Assembly: GCF_044748305.1 (NCBI RefSeq)
Contig: NZ_JBIVFT010000001.1
Span: 248,001-312,000 of the forward strand
DNA from: Arthrobacter_E sp044748305
Lineage (GTDB): Bacteria > Actinomycetota > Actinomycetes > Actinomycetales > Micrococcaceae
DNA length: 64,000 nucleotides
Reading direction: 5' to 3'
Position numbers and translations under genes: made by a program. Below, one piece after another: positions 41,681-50,957 of the stretch. The first letter of the stretch is position 1, and the number at the start of each line of letters is the position of its first letter. The notes under the pieces were generated by a model. It was given only the letters and a program-made list of their open reading frames with translations, was not told where the DNA came from and searched no databases.

Positions 41681-41779
41681 CACTGATCGATAGTACGGGA
41701 ATGCCCCACTATGTGAACAGGCCCATACCCGGGCCGGAGACCACGGCGGGACACTCACCGTCAGGCACGAAGGACGGCA

Positions 41780-43012
41780 ATGAGCGTCATCAACGAACTG
41801 CGCATGCGCCCGGCGTCCCGCGAATGGGGCTGGGAGGCGTCGACCACGGCGCGTCTGGTGCTCTCCGGCGTCGTGATCTTCCTGCTTCTGGTGGGTGCCA
41901 ATCTGGCCACTCCGCTCTATCCGGCCTTGCAGGCAGAGCTCTCACTCGGCCCCTTCGGCACCACGGTGGCGTTCTCCAGCTACGTGCTCTCGCTCGTCGC
42001 CACACTCATGCTCGCCGGCCATTGGTCCGACCACATCGGGCGCCGTGCGGCCCTGGTCATCTCCGTCCTGATCGGACTGGGTGGGACGGTGGTGTTCGGG
42101 CTGGCCCAGAACCTCGTGATGCTGTGCGCCGGACGGGTTCTGCAGGGAATCTCGGTGGCGCTGGCCACCGGCGCCAGCGCGGCGGCGTTGCGAGAGCTGT
42201 TGCCCAGCCGCCCCGAATGGGCCTCACGTTTCACCCTGCTGGCTTCCTCCGGTGGGGTGGCCGCAGGCCCGGCACTCGGCGGGCTGCTCTCTCTGCTGCC
42301 CGGGGGCCGGCAGGCTCCGTTCTTCCTGCAAGGACTGGCGTTGGTCCTCATCCTGCTGCCTTTGTGCGTGATCCGGGCCCGGCCCGCCATCATGCGCGCC
42401 GAGCAGGGCTACAACCACCGTGCCCTCGCTCCGAGAGCCGTAGGAGTGCCGTCCGGTGCGCGCGGGGCGTTCTGGCTGGCAGCGCTGGTCGGGTTCCTCA
42501 GCTTCGCCGTGTTCGGCTTCCAGCTCTCCTTGGCGCCGGGATACTTCGCGCATGCGCTGGGCGTCTCGTCTGCGCCGCTGGTGGGAGTACTGGCGGGACT
42601 CTCTCTCGCGGCATCGGCTCTGAGTCAGCTCACCGCGATCTCGGGCCGTCTCACGGTGCCCGGCGGCTTGCTCGTCCTGGGTGCCGCCCTGCTCCTCATG
42701 GGATGGGCCACGGCACAGCCCAGCCTCCTGCTCCTCGTGCTCGCGTCCATTGCGGCCGGCTTCGGCCAGGGACTCGCGTTCCGGACCGTCTTCAATCAGG
42801 CGGCCACCGCTGTGCCCGCCACCCAGCACGCGCAGATGGTCTCGACCGTGTACGTCGTCACCTATCTGGGCAGTGCCGTGCCGGTCCTCGGCCTCGGTGC
42901 CGCTGCGTCCATACTGGGGATGACGACGGCGGCGCTGGGCTTCTCGGTTCTGGCCGCTGCGGCAGCGTTCATCCTTGCTGCGGTCTCCCTGAAGGCTCTC
43001 CGCCGGGGCTGA
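41780..43012 (+). CDS. MFS transporter (12 segments)
   Basis: This 410-residue protein has twelve hydrophobic segments. Motif A is GHWSDHIGRRAALV after segment 2, preceded by GANLATPLYPALQAELSLG in segment 1, a sugar/drug efflux pattern. GAAGGACGG is 4-6 bases before the ATG. Two Lrp-type regulators flank it: divergent at 41617 and convergent at 43066. Amino acid or drug export is plausible, but the substrate is not shown. Confidence 0.88.
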   Translation: MSVINELRMRPASREWGWEASTTARLVLSGVVIFLLLVGANLATPLYPALQAELSLGPFGTTVAFSSYVLSLVATLMLAGHWSDHIGRRAALVISVLIGLGGTVVFGLAQNLVMLCAGRVLQGISVALATGASAAALRELLPSRPEWASRFTLLASSGGVAAGPALGGLLSLLPGGRQAPFFLQGLALVLILLPLCVIRARPAIMRAEQGYNHRALAPRAVGVPSGARGAFWLAALVGFLSFAVFGFQLSLAPGYFAHALGVSSAPLVGVLAGLSLAASALSQLTAISGRLTVPGGLLVLGAALLLMGWATAQPSLLLLVLASIAAGFGQGLAFRTVFNQAATAVPATQHAQMVSTVYVVTYLGSAVPVLGLGAAASILGMTTAALGFSVLAAAAAFILAAVSLKALRRG

Positions 43013-43043
43013 CGCGCCCGAAGGCCTGACGGGGAACCCCAGG

Positions 43044-43067
43044 GACGACAGGTGCGCGCTTGTCGTC
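43044..43067. terminator. Hairpin between convergent MFS and Lrp genes
   Basis: GACGACA (43044-43050) pairs with TGTCGTC (43061-43067) around a 10-base loop. It reaches into the stop codon of the minus-strand gene. Confidence 0.5.
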
Positions 43068-43569
43068 AGTCGATCAGACCTGAATTGCCGTCCATGTGCT
43101 CGAACACCAGGGTGGTCTCGGTATGCCCCACCACGGGATCGGTCGCCAGATTGTCCAGCACCCAGTCGCGCAGTTCCTCGGTGGTCGCCACCGCGATGTG
43201 CAGCAGATAGTCGACCGAGCCGGAGGTGTGGAACGTGGAAAGCACGGCCGGCAGGCGGGGGACCCGGGCGGTGAAACGATCGATCTGATCGCGGTCGTGT
43301 GCCCGCAGCCGGACCGCGATGAGCGCCTGGACGCTCCGGCCGATCGAGGCGAGGTTCAGCTCGGCGGTGAAGGCCCTGATGATCCCGCGTTCCTGGAGCG
43401 TCCTGGTGCGCATGAGGGCGGTGGAGGGGGCGATGCCGACGTCCTCGGCCAGCTGTTTGTTGGAGATCCGGGCGTCCTCGGAAAGAATCCGGATGATTTT
43501 CCGGTCAACCTCGTCCAGAGACTCGGCTCCATTGCCTGGAGTGCGAAGATTCTTCGCTGAATCGGCCAT
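43066..43569 (-). CDS. Lrp/AsnC-family regulator
   Basis: This 167-residue protein has LDEVDRKIIRILSEDARISNKQLAEDVG as its first helices and GIAPSTALMRTRTLQERGIIR as the recognition region, then a RAM domain (ALIAVRLRAHDRDQ, VDYLLHIAVATTEELRDWVLD). GGAGGAAAA directly precedes ATG 43569. It differs clearly from the Lrp protein at 41102, so the two are paralogues rather than a recent duplication. Confidence 0.9.
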   Translation of the reverse strand: MADSAKNLRTPGNGAESLDEVDRKIIRILSEDARISNKQLAEDVGIAPSTALMRTRTLQERGIIRAFTAELNLASIGRSVQALIAVRLRAHDRDQIDRFTARVPRLPAVLSTFHTSGSVDYLLHIAVATTEELRDWVLDNLATDPVVGHTETTLVFEHMDGNSGLID

Positions 43570-43631
43570 TTTTCCTCCGCTTCGAATGTCTCTACATGAT
43601 ACGGCGGTGGCGGGGTTCGCGAAATGCTGTT

Positions 43632-44684
43632 TCAGTCACTCCGCGTTGCTGCTCGGAAACGCGCGATGATGTCGCCGACGGCTTCGGTCGTAGCCTGCTC
43701 CCAAGCGGTCCCGGCCCACAGATTGAGCCCATCGGCTTCCCCTCTCCGTGCCGCGGCGGCCCGCAACGGTGCAGTGAGATGGTGAACCGTGGGGTACGCC
43801 TCGGGTGCCTGGGCGTCATACTCGCGCACGAAGTCGTTCACCAACGCTCGCGCGGCCCGTCCGGTGAAAGCCCTGGTGGTCTGCGTCCGGGTGAATCGTG
43901 CATCCGCCAGAGCGTCCTTGTGCAGCTGCCGTGCACCGGATTCCGGTGAGCGGAGGAGCGCCGTGCCCAGCTGCACGGCGTCGGCTCCGGCCTCCAATGC
44001 GGCGGCCGCCTCCGTGGGGGTGGCGATGCCGCCCGCAGCCACCAGGGTCACAGCACAGTGGGGCCGCAACTCGCGCACCAGATCCTGCACAGACGCAGCC
44101 TCAGGCGCGGGGCCGGGCAGGAACCGTCCGGAGTGGCCGCCGGCGTTGCGGTGCTGGAGGACCACCCCGTCCATCCCCAGCCCGAGCGCGGCGTCGAGTT
44201 CGGCCCGGTGCGTGACCGTCGCCCAGAGCAAGGTGCCGCGCTTGTGCAGGGCCTCGGCGGTTTCCTGGTCCGGCAGCCCGAAGGTGAAGCTCAGCAGTGG
44301 GACCGGGTGTTCGAGCAGCAGGCGGATCTTGGCCGGGTAATCGTCATCGTCGTCGTAACGCGGCAGGGGGACCTCGACACCGAGCCGCTCGGCCCAAGGC
44401 TGCAAGGCTTCCGCGTAGCGTTCGACGGCGGCCCGCTCGGGCGCGCTTTCCTCGGGAACGAAGAGGTTCACGCCGAAGGCGGCCCCCTCCTTCACGGCCG
44501 CGCCGTTGCGTACCTCGAGGAGCTGCTTGCCCAGGGACTCGGCACTGAGATACCCGCCCGCCATGAAAGCAAGGGCGCCGGCGTCAAGAGAAGCTGAGAC
44601 GAAGGCGGTGGAGCTGGTGCCGCCCGCCATGGGGGCCGCCACGACACGGGGCATCGGAAATCCGGGGCTGACGCTTCCTGACAT
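43632..44684 (-). CDS. NAD(P)H-dependent flavin oxidoreductase / nitronate monooxygenase family
   Basis: This 350-residue FMN TIM-barrel protein has PRVVAAPMAGGTSSTAFVSAS at the start, a flavin-binding GMDGVVLQHRNAGGHSGRF with the His-containing loop, and the phosphate-binding VAAGGIATPTEAAAALEAGADAVQLGTALL. Family members oxidise nitronates or reduce enoyl and quinone substrates. ATG 44684 follows GGAAGGAAG. The promoter region is shared with the divergent BadF-type kinase gene, starts only 28 bases apart. Confidence 0.88.
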   Translation of the reverse strand: MSGSVSPGFPMPRVVAAPMAGGTSSTAFVSASLDAGALAFMAGGYLSAESLGKQLLEVRNGAAVKEGAAFGVNLFVPEESAPERAAVERYAEALQPWAERLGVEVPLPRYDDDDDYPAKIRLLLEHPVPLLSFTFGLPDQETAEALHKRGTLLWATVTHRAELDAALGLGMDGVVLQHRNAGGHSGRFLPGPAPEAASVQDLVRELRPHCAVTLVAAGGIATPTEAAAALEAGADAVQLGTALLRSPESGARQLHKDALADARFTRTQTTRAFTGRAARALVNDFVREYDAQAPEAYPTVHHLTAPLRAAAARRGEADGLNLWAGTAWEQATTEAVGDIIARFRAATRSD

Positions 44685-44712
44685 GCGCTTCCTTCCTGCG
44701 TACCCTGTACTG

Positions 44713-45639
44713 GTGACTACTCCCAGCCATCCTGCCACCCCGCCTCGGAGTGCTGCATCCGTGCAGCAGATCGCCATCGACATCGGGGGCACCAAAACCC
44801 GCGGACTGCTGCTGGACGGGGACTCGGTTCTGGCGGATGCCACGGTCGGGAGCACCAACACTCAGAACGTCAGCCGCGAGGAAGCCGAGCTGGCCTTCGG
44901 AGAACTGTTCCAGGCTCTGGCCCCTGCCGCCGTCGACCGGGTCGTGGTCGGCGCCGGGGGAGTCGATACCGAAGCTGACAAGCGGGCGCTCGCCGCCCTG
45001 ATCGCTCCGCACCTGCCGGACGCCCGGATCACCGTGGTCCACGACTCGGAGCTGCTGCTCGCGGCGGCTGGAGCTGTCACCGGGGTCTCCGTGATCGCCG
45101 GCACAGGCAGCGCAGCTTGGGGGCGTGATGGCGATGGACGGGAGTCGCGCTCAGGAGGGTGGGGGTATCTTCTGGGCGATGAAGGCAGCGGGTACTGGCT
45201 CAGCCGGGAAGCGGTGCGACGCTCGTTGCGCCGGATGAACCTCGGAGAGTCTCCCGATGACCTGGCTCAGGCCGTCTGCACCTCTGTCGGTGCCGACGAC
45301 GTCGCGGGGCTCATCGCCGCATTCCATGACCCGGCCAAGGGTCGGCGCTACTGGGCCGAGCGCAGTCGCCTGGTCGTCGACGCGGCCCGTGGCGGCAACG
45401 CCGAGGCGCAGGACATCCTGGCCTGTGCTGCGCGCGACCTCGTGGGGCTGGCCGCGGCCGTCCTGAAGCGCCTCGATCTCGCCGGCCCGGTGGTCCTGGG
45501 CGGCGGTCTTGGCCAGCACGTTCCCGAGCTCAGCGGCGCCTTCCGGGCTGGACTGGCCGAACTCGGTCATGACGATGTCAGAATCCTGGACCGGGAACCG
45601 GTCTTCGGGGCCGTCGAGCTGCTCGGTCGCACGGTCTGA
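44713..45639 (+). CDS. BadF/BadG-type ATPase, N-acetylglucosamine kinase-like
   Basis: This 308-residue sugar-kinase-fold protein has the phosphate-1 motif IAIDIGGTKTRGLLLDGDSV and phosphate-2 motif SVIAGTGSAAWGRD, with GGWGYLLGDEGSGYWL as in N-acetylglucosamine kinases of the BadF/BcrA group. TACCCT (44701-44706) lies 6 nt before the GTG start, suggesting a leaderless mRNA. It precedes a beta-galactosidase gene, so carbohydrate salvage is a sensible context. Confidence 0.85.
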   Translation: MTTPSHPATPPRSAASVQQIAIDIGGTKTRGLLLDGDSVLADATVGSTNTQNVSREEAELAFGELFQALAPAAVDRVVVGAGGVDTEADKRALAALIAPHLPDARITVVHDSELLLAAAGAVTGVSVIAGTGSAAWGRDGDGRESRSGGWGYLLGDEGSGYWLSREAVRRSLRRMNLGESPDDLAQAVCTSVGADDVAGLIAAFHDPAKGRRYWAERSRLVVDAARGGNAEAQDILACAARDLVGLAAAVLKRLDLAGPVVLGGGLGQHVPELSGAFRAGLAELGHDDVRILDREPVFGAVELLGRTV

Positions 45640-45716
45640 GTTCCACGGGCCTCGGTCGTGTGCGTAAATGTTTGTTTTGTATCGAATAAGTGATTCCCGA
45701 CACCTACACTGATCAC

Positions 45717-47540
45717 ATGCCCGCACCGATCCTCAGCTATCAGCACGGCCGGCTTTTCCGGAACGGCCAGGAGCACCGCATTCTCGCCGGTGCCATCCAC
45801 TACTTCCGAGTCCACCCCGAGCAGTGGAAGGACCGCCTCGCCAGGCTCAAGGCGATGGGGGCCAACACGGTCGACACCTATGTGGCCTGGAACTTCCACC
45901 AGGAACGCCGTGAGGACGTGGTGGACTTCAGCGGATGGCGGGATCTCGGACGTTTCATCGACCTCGCGGGTGAAATCGGGCTGGACGTCATCGTCCGGCC
46001 CGGGCCTTACATCTGCGCCGAGTGGGACAACGGCGGCTTCCCTTCCTGGCTGACGGGTCAACCGGACATCATGCTGCGCTCCCTGGATCCCCGTTTCACC
46101 GGGCCGGTGGCCGAGTGGCTGGACGAATTGGCTCCCGTCATCTCCTCGCGCCAGGCAGCTCACGGCGGCCCGGTGGTCGCCGTGCAGGTGGAGAACGAGT
46201 ACGGCAGCTACGGGGACTCCGCGGACTACATCCGCTGGAGCGCCCAGATCCTGAGGGACCGCGGCATCACGGAGACGCTCTTCACGGCCGACGGCGGCAG
46301 CGACTACTACCTGGACGGGGGCGCCGTCCCCGAAATCTGGGCGACTGCCACGCTCGGGTCGCGCGGCGATGAGGCGATCGACGTCTGGCATCGGCGCCGC
46401 CCGGGGGAGCCGTTCTTCAATGTCGAATTCTGGGGCGGCTGGTTCGATCACTGGACCGAGGAACACCACGTCCGACCGGCATCCGAAGCGGCTGCAGAGA
46501 TCCGCAAGATGCTCGACGGCGGCGGCTCGGTGTGCGTCTACATGGCCCATGGAGGGACCAACTTCGGTCTTGGAGCCGGAGCCAACGAAGACGGCGGGAT
46601 CCAGCCGACCGTCACGAGCTACGACTCCGATGCACCGATCGCCGAGGACGGGGCATTGACCGAGAAGTTCCATGCCATCCGTGCTGAGTTCCTCCGGGTA
46701 CGGGGCCTGAGCGAGGATGCCTGGCCGGCCATTCCCGAGGCCCTGCTCGAACCGGTCCCGGTGCTTCCCGCAACGACGCTGGGACTTCCTACGGCAGACC
46801 GGCCGTTGCTCGACGTCCTGCGGGACGGACTGCGCTCCGCCGTTGAGGCCGGGCGGCACCATCCGAGCGAACGTCCCCTGAGCTTCGAGGAACTCGGATT
46901 GCACAACGGGCTGCTCTTCCATCGCTCCACTGCGGTGTTGCCTGGCCTGCCGGATGCTCCCCAGGAGTCCCGCATCAAACTCCCGGGCTTGCAGGATCGG
47001 GCCCATGTCTGGGTGGATGGCGAGCTGGTAGGCATTCTGGACGACAGAACCGGTACGGAAGGCCTCCTGGTCCAGGGCAGAGGCGCCGCGGTCGTCCTGG
47101 AAATCCTGGTGGAGAACGTCGGGCGCATCAACTACGGGCCCCACACGGGGCAGCGCAAGGGATTGCTCGGTGGCGTGCTCATCAACCAGCGTTTCACTCT
47201 CGGCTGGGAGCACTCGGCGCTGGACCTCGGTCATTGGACGGAGGAAGACCTGGCCACCCTGCCGGCCACGACTTTCGAGGTCGCCGAGCCCGCGGACACG
47301 TACCTTGCTCTGCCGGGATCGACCAAGGGTTTCGTCTGGCTCAATGGCTTCCTTCTCGGCCGTTACTGGGAAGTGGGGCCTCAGGAGACCCTCTATGTTC
47401 CTGCTCCTCTGATCCGCGCCGGGCAGAACCTCGTGCAGGTCTTCGAGCTCGGATCCTCCGGCGGAGTAGTGGAACTGCGGGAGCGTCCTTCCCTTGGCAC
47501 CGCTGGGACGGGCCTCATCGAAGCCGCCGAACTCGCCTGA
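45717..47540 (+). CDS. Beta-galactosidase, glycoside hydrolase family 35
   Basis: This 607-residue enzyme hydrolyses terminal beta-galactosides. LAGAIHYFRVHPEQWKDRL, TVDTYVAWNFH and RPGPYICAEWDNGGFPSWL are GH35 blocks. The acid/base is Glu161 in QVENEYGSYG and the nucleophile Glu237 in NVEFWGGWFDHW. The C-terminal part has beta-sandwich domains with VWVDGELVGILDR-like jelly-roll sequence and GFVWLNGFLLGRYWEVGPQ. No signal peptide, so it is intracellular. TACACT (45705-45710) lies 6 nt before the ATG, without a ribosome site. A 15-bp hairpin follows the stop. Confidence 0.93.
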   Translation: MPAPILSYQHGRLFRNGQEHRILAGAIHYFRVHPEQWKDRLARLKAMGANTVDTYVAWNFHQERREDVVDFSGWRDLGRFIDLAGEIGLDVIVRPGPYICAEWDNGGFPSWLTGQPDIMLRSLDPRFTGPVAEWLDELAPVISSRQAAHGGPVVAVQVENEYGSYGDSADYIRWSAQILRDRGITETLFTADGGSDYYLDGGAVPEIWATATLGSRGDEAIDVWHRRRPGEPFFNVEFWGGWFDHWTEEHHVRPASEAAAEIRKMLDGGGSVCVYMAHGGTNFGLGAGANEDGGIQPTVTSYDSDAPIAEDGALTEKFHAIRAEFLRVRGLSEDAWPAIPEALLEPVPVLPATTLGLPTADRPLLDVLRDGLRSAVEAGRHHPSERPLSFEELGLHNGLLFHRSTAVLPGLPDAPQESRIKLPGLQDRAHVWVDGELVGILDDRTGTEGLLVQGRGAAVVLEILVENVGRINYGPHTGQRKGLLGGVLINQRFTLGWEHSALDLGHWTEEDLATLPATTFEVAEPADTYLALPGSTKGFVWLNGFLLGRYWEVGPQETLYVPAPLIRAGQNLVQVFELGSSGGVVELRERPSLGTAGTGLIEAAELA

Positions 47541-47542
47541 TG

Positions 47543-47580
47543 TTCCGTGGTGCCGGTCTTCGGGGACCGGCATCACGGAA
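47543..47580 (+). terminator. Hairpin after the beta-galactosidase gene
   Basis: TTCCGTG-G-TGCCGGTC (47543-47558) pairs with GACCGGCA-T-CACGGAA (47565-47580), 15 pairs with one G/T opposition and a 6-nt loop. There is no U-tract. Confidence 0.7.
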
Positions 47581-47665
47581 TGCCGGCGTTCCGGGGAACC
47601 GCCCAGGCCGCGGCCGATATGCTGGATGAGCCCCTCACCCCGAACGATCCCTGAAGGAGCGCTCC

Positions 47666-48667
47666 ATGGCCCCGACGCGCCCACCTGCCATCCGCCGGAT
47701 GGTGCTGACCGCCGTCGTTCTCGCGACCATGCCCGTCGTGGCCGGCTGCACGGCCGGGCAGCCTGCACCGGAGCCCTCGCTGAGCAGCAGCACGCTGACG
47801 CATTCTCTCGTCGTCGGCGCCCCCAACACCGCTGAGGGTGCCGTCATCGCGGAGCTTTACTCCGGTGCTCTTCAGGCGGCCGGTGTGCCGAGCTCGGTCA
47901 AGACCGGGCTGGGGGATCAGACGGCCGCCCTGGACGCGCTCAAGGCGGGATCCGTGCAAATCCTCCCGGCATACACCGGGGACCTTATGAGGACCGTGAA
48001 CGGTACGGCGAAGGACACCGGCGACGACACTGTCCGCAATGCTGCGGCCTCGGCGTTGCCTAAGCCGTTGTCGATGCTGGATGCGTCGGGGGCCCAGAAT
48101 CGCGAGGTCGTGGCCGTCACCCAGGTGACCGCGGAGCGCTATCAGCTCAAGAGCATGGATGACCTGGGCAAAGTCTGCTCGCAGCTCGTGCTCGCAGCTC
48201 CCTCCGGCTTCTCGGAGAACACCTACGGATCTTCCGCACTGGAAAGCGCCTACAACTGCAAGCCGAAGCGAATTCAGGCATTCGGCGTCACCGCAGGCCC
48301 TGACGGTGGCCCTGCCGCGCCGACCGCCGCGGAGCAGGACAGCCCTTATACGATCCCGCAGCCGCTCAAGGCACTTCTCCAGGACGACGTCCAGGCCGCG
48401 GTCCTCCTGAGCACGGACCCCGCCATCAACGACAACGCCCTGGTGGTCCTCGATGACGGCAAGAAGGCGCTGCTGCCGGAACAGATCGTGCCGCTCGTCA
48501 ACGACCCCGCGCTGCCGCAGCAAGCACGGGATGCCGTCAACAATGTGTCGCGGACCCTCAGCTCCGATGATCTCATCCAGATGAATCGAGCGGTCCAGGG
48601 GGATCAGGCCCGGTCACCCCGCGAAGTCGCACTTTCCTGGCTCAAGGACAAAGGCATCGCCAAATAG
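47666..48667 (+). CDS. Glycine betaine/osmoprotectant-type ABC substrate-binding lipoprotein (OpuAC-like)
   Basis: This 333-residue protein has a lipoprotein signal (VVLATMPVVAGC, Cys near 28) and an OpuAC-type fold: SLVVGAPNTAEGAVIAELYSGAL, a LKAGSVQILPAYTGDLM block, and QPLKALLQDDVQAAVLLSTDPAIN. GAAGGAG lies 9 bases upstream. No permease or ATPase gene is adjacent, so it must dock with a transporter encoded elsewhere or act as an orphan sensor. Confidence 0.85.
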   Translation: MAPTRPPAIRRMVLTAVVLATMPVVAGCTAGQPAPEPSLSSSTLTHSLVVGAPNTAEGAVIAELYSGALQAAGVPSSVKTGLGDQTAALDALKAGSVQILPAYTGDLMRTVNGTAKDTGDDTVRNAAASALPKPLSMLDASGAQNREVVAVTQVTAERYQLKSMDDLGKVCSQLVLAAPSGFSENTYGSSALESAYNCKPKRIQAFGVTAGPDGGPAAPTAAEQDSPYTIPQPLKALLQDDVQAAVLLSTDPAINDNALVVLDDGKKALLPEQIVPLVNDPALPQQARDAVNNVSRTLSSDDLIQMNRAVQGDQARSPREVALSWLKDKGIAK

Positions 48668-48694
48668 CCCGAGGCCATATGGCATATTTGGTAA

Positions 48695-49915
48695 ATGGCA
48701 GAATTCAAGCAGTCCACCAAGCTTCACAACGTCCTCTATGACATCCGGGGACCGATTCTTGAGGCTGCCCAGCAGATGGAGGCCGAAGGGCACAAGATCC
48801 TGAAGCTGAACATTGGCAATCCGGCACCCTTCGGCTTCGAAGCGCCTGACGCCATTCTGGTGGACATGATCCGTCATCTGCCCCATGCGCAGGGCTACAG
48901 CGATTCGCGTGGCATCTTCTCCGCCCGTACCGCCGTGTCCCAGTACTACCAGACCCGCGGAATCCAGAGCATCGGCGTGGATGACATCTACCTCGGCAAC
49001 GGGGTGAGCGAATTGATCACCCTCTCGCTCATGGCTCTGCTGAACGACGGCGACGAGGTGCTCGTGCCCACCCCGGACTATCCGCTGTGGACGGCTTCGG
49101 TCAGCCTGGCCGGCGGACGCCCGGTGCACTACCTTTGCGATGAGGACGAAGGCTGGGCTCCGGATCTCTCCGATCTGGAGTCCAAGATCACGGAACGCAC
49201 CAAGGGCATCGTGATCATCAATCCCAACAACCCCACGGGTGCCGTTTACCCGGAGAGCACCGTGCGGGCCATGGTCGAGCTGGCGGACAAGCACGGCCTC
49301 ATCGTGTTTTCCGACGAGATCTACGAGAAGATCCTGTACGACGATGCCGTCCATGTGAACACCGCCAAGATCGCCGGCGACGATGTGCTCTGCCTGACCT
49401 TCAACGGACTTTCCAAGGCCTATCGTGTGTGCGGCTACCGTGCCGGTTGGATGGCCATCTCCGGGCCCAAGGCCAATGCCAAGGACTTCCTGGAAGGCAT
49501 CAACCTCCTGGCGAACATGCGCCTGTGCGCCAATGTGCCGGGACAGCACGCCATCCAGACAGCACTTGGCGGATACCAGAGCATCAACGACCTCATCCTT
49601 CCGGGCGGGCGTCTGCTGGAACAGCGGAACAAGGCGTACGAACTGCTCAACGCCATCCCGGGCGTGAGCACGCAGCAGGCCAAGGGCGCTCTCTATCTCT
49701 TCCCGCGACTGGACCCGGAGGTGTACAGGATCAGGGATGACGAGAAGTTCGTCCTGGATCTGCTGCGGGAGCAGAAAATCCTCCTGTCGCACGGCAGGGC
49801 GTTCAACTGGGTGCGTCCGGACCACTTCCGTATGGTCACTCTGCCCGCGGTCAAGGACATCGAAGAGGCCATCGGGCGGATGGCCGAGTTCCTGAGCCGT
49901 TACCCCGGCAACTGA
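48695..49915 (+). CDS. Pyridoxal-phosphate aminotransferase, AlaA/AlaT type (glutamate-pyruvate)
   Basis: This 406-residue class I aminotransferase has KLNIGNPAPFGFEAPDAIL at the start, NPNNPTGAVYPE, FSDEIYEKILYDD, and the Schiff-base Lys241 in TFNGLSKAYRVCGYRAGWM. These match alanine aminotransferases that make alanine from pyruvate and glutamate. CATATT (48683-48688) lies 6 nt before the ATG and no ribosome site is seen. Confidence 0.9.
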   Translation: MAEFKQSTKLHNVLYDIRGPILEAAQQMEAEGHKILKLNIGNPAPFGFEAPDAILVDMIRHLPHAQGYSDSRGIFSARTAVSQYYQTRGIQSIGVDDIYLGNGVSELITLSLMALLNDGDEVLVPTPDYPLWTASVSLAGGRPVHYLCDEDEGWAPDLSDLESKITERTKGIVIINPNNPTGAVYPESTVRAMVELADKHGLIVFSDEIYEKILYDDAVHVNTAKIAGDDVLCLTFNGLSKAYRVCGYRAGWMAISGPKANAKDFLEGINLLANMRLCANVPGQHAIQTALGGYQSINDLILPGGRLLEQRNKAYELLNAIPGVSTQQAKGALYLFPRLDPEVYRIRDDEKFVLDLLREQKILLSHGRAFNWVRPDHFRMVTLPAVKDIEEAIGRMAEFLSRYPGN

Positions 49916-49946
49916 GTTTCACGCACGACGACGAAAGGCCGCGAGG

Positions 49947-50813
49947 ATGAAGACCAAGCCGAAGAAGTTGGTGGATTTTGACCTGGACCCCTCCGACACT
50001 CTGAGAGTGGAGGATGGTTTCGAACTCGCATCCGTCGACCCGGAGTCAACGCCCGGCTACCCGGGCAAGAAGGCTGACGGCGTGGCCCACCTGGAGCATC
50101 AGGACGCTCTGCTGTCCGAGTTGCAGGAACGTCTCTTCGCGGCGTCCAAGGGCGGTTCGGAACAGCGCGTCCTGCTGGTCCTGCAAGCGATGGACACGGC
50201 CGGCAAGGGCGGCATCGTCAGTCACGTGGTGGGTTCGATGGACCCGCAGGGTGTCCGCCTGAAGGCCTTCAAGGCTCCGAGTGATGAGGAGAAGGCCCAC
50301 GACTTCCTCTGGAGGATCGAAAAGGAGATTCCCGGGGCCGGGATGGTGGGGGTCTTCGACCGGTCGCATTATGAGGACGTCTTGATTCACCGGGTTCACG
50401 CCTGGGCTGACGAGGCGGAGCTGGAGCGGCGGTACGCCGCGATCAATGACTTCGAAGAACGCCTGATGGCGGAGGGGACCACCGTGGTGAAGGTGATGCT
50501 CCATATCTCCAAGGACGAGCAGAAGGAACGTCTGCTGGCCCGTTTGCACGACCCGGCCAAGTACTGGAAGTACAGCACGGGTGATCTGACCGAACGAGGC
50601 TATTGGGAGGACTACCAGAGGGCATTCCAGGCCATGTTCGAGAAGACCTCGACTGCGGGCGCACCGTGGTACGTGGTTCCGGCCAACAAGAAGTGGTACG
50701 CACGAATCGCCGTGCAGCAGCTTCTGATCGACGCCTTGGAAGGCATCAATCCTCAGTGGCCGGCCGCTGAGTTCGATGTCGACGAGCAGATCGCGGCCGT
50801 CACGGCGTCCTGA
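49947..50813 (+). CDS. Polyphosphate kinase 2 family protein
   Basis: This 288-residue protein is a PPK2-type polyphosphate:nucleotide phosphotransferase. Walker A-like AMDTAGKGGIVSHVVGSMDP, the lid module FDRSHYEDVLIHRVH, and HDPAKYWKYSTGDLTERGYWEDY are family signatures. The protein moves phosphate between polyphosphate and nucleoside mono- or diphosphates. GAAAGG lies 8 bases before ATG. The gene is 31 bases after the aminotransferase. Confidence 0.93.
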   Translation: MKTKPKKLVDFDLDPSDTLRVEDGFELASVDPESTPGYPGKKADGVAHLEHQDALLSELQERLFAASKGGSEQRVLLVLQAMDTAGKGGIVSHVVGSMDPQGVRLKAFKAPSDEEKAHDFLWRIEKEIPGAGMVGVFDRSHYEDVLIHRVHAWADEAELERRYAAINDFEERLMAEGTTVVKVMLHISKDEQKERLLARLHDPAKYWKYSTGDLTERGYWEDYQRAFQAMFEKTSTAGAPWYVVPANKKWYARIAVQQLLIDALEGINPQWPAAEFDVDEQIAAVTAS

Positions 50814-50920
50814 TCTGCTCCGGTCGGAGTCGGAGCCCCGAGCTGGGCCCCGGAATCGCGGCTCCGGTGTCAGAGATCCGGTTGCAGAAGTCCGGTTGCA
50901 GAGAACCGTCCGGTTCAGCG

Positions 50921-50950
50921 AGGGCCGCCATCCGTCGGGATGGCGGCCCT
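50921..50950. terminator. Bidirectional hairpin between ppk2 and xseB
   Basis: A perfect 13-bp stem AGGGCCGCCATCC (50921-50933 with 50938-50950) with a GTCG tetraloop separates convergent genes. No U-tract. Confidence 0.8.
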
Positions 50951-50957
50951 CGGCCGT

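Noticed and set aside
45567..47768. A 733-codon antisense open frame opposite the beta-galactosidase gene
   Set aside because: The GH35 catalytic motifs are all on the plus strand, and the minus-strand product is low in complexity and has no recognisable domain.
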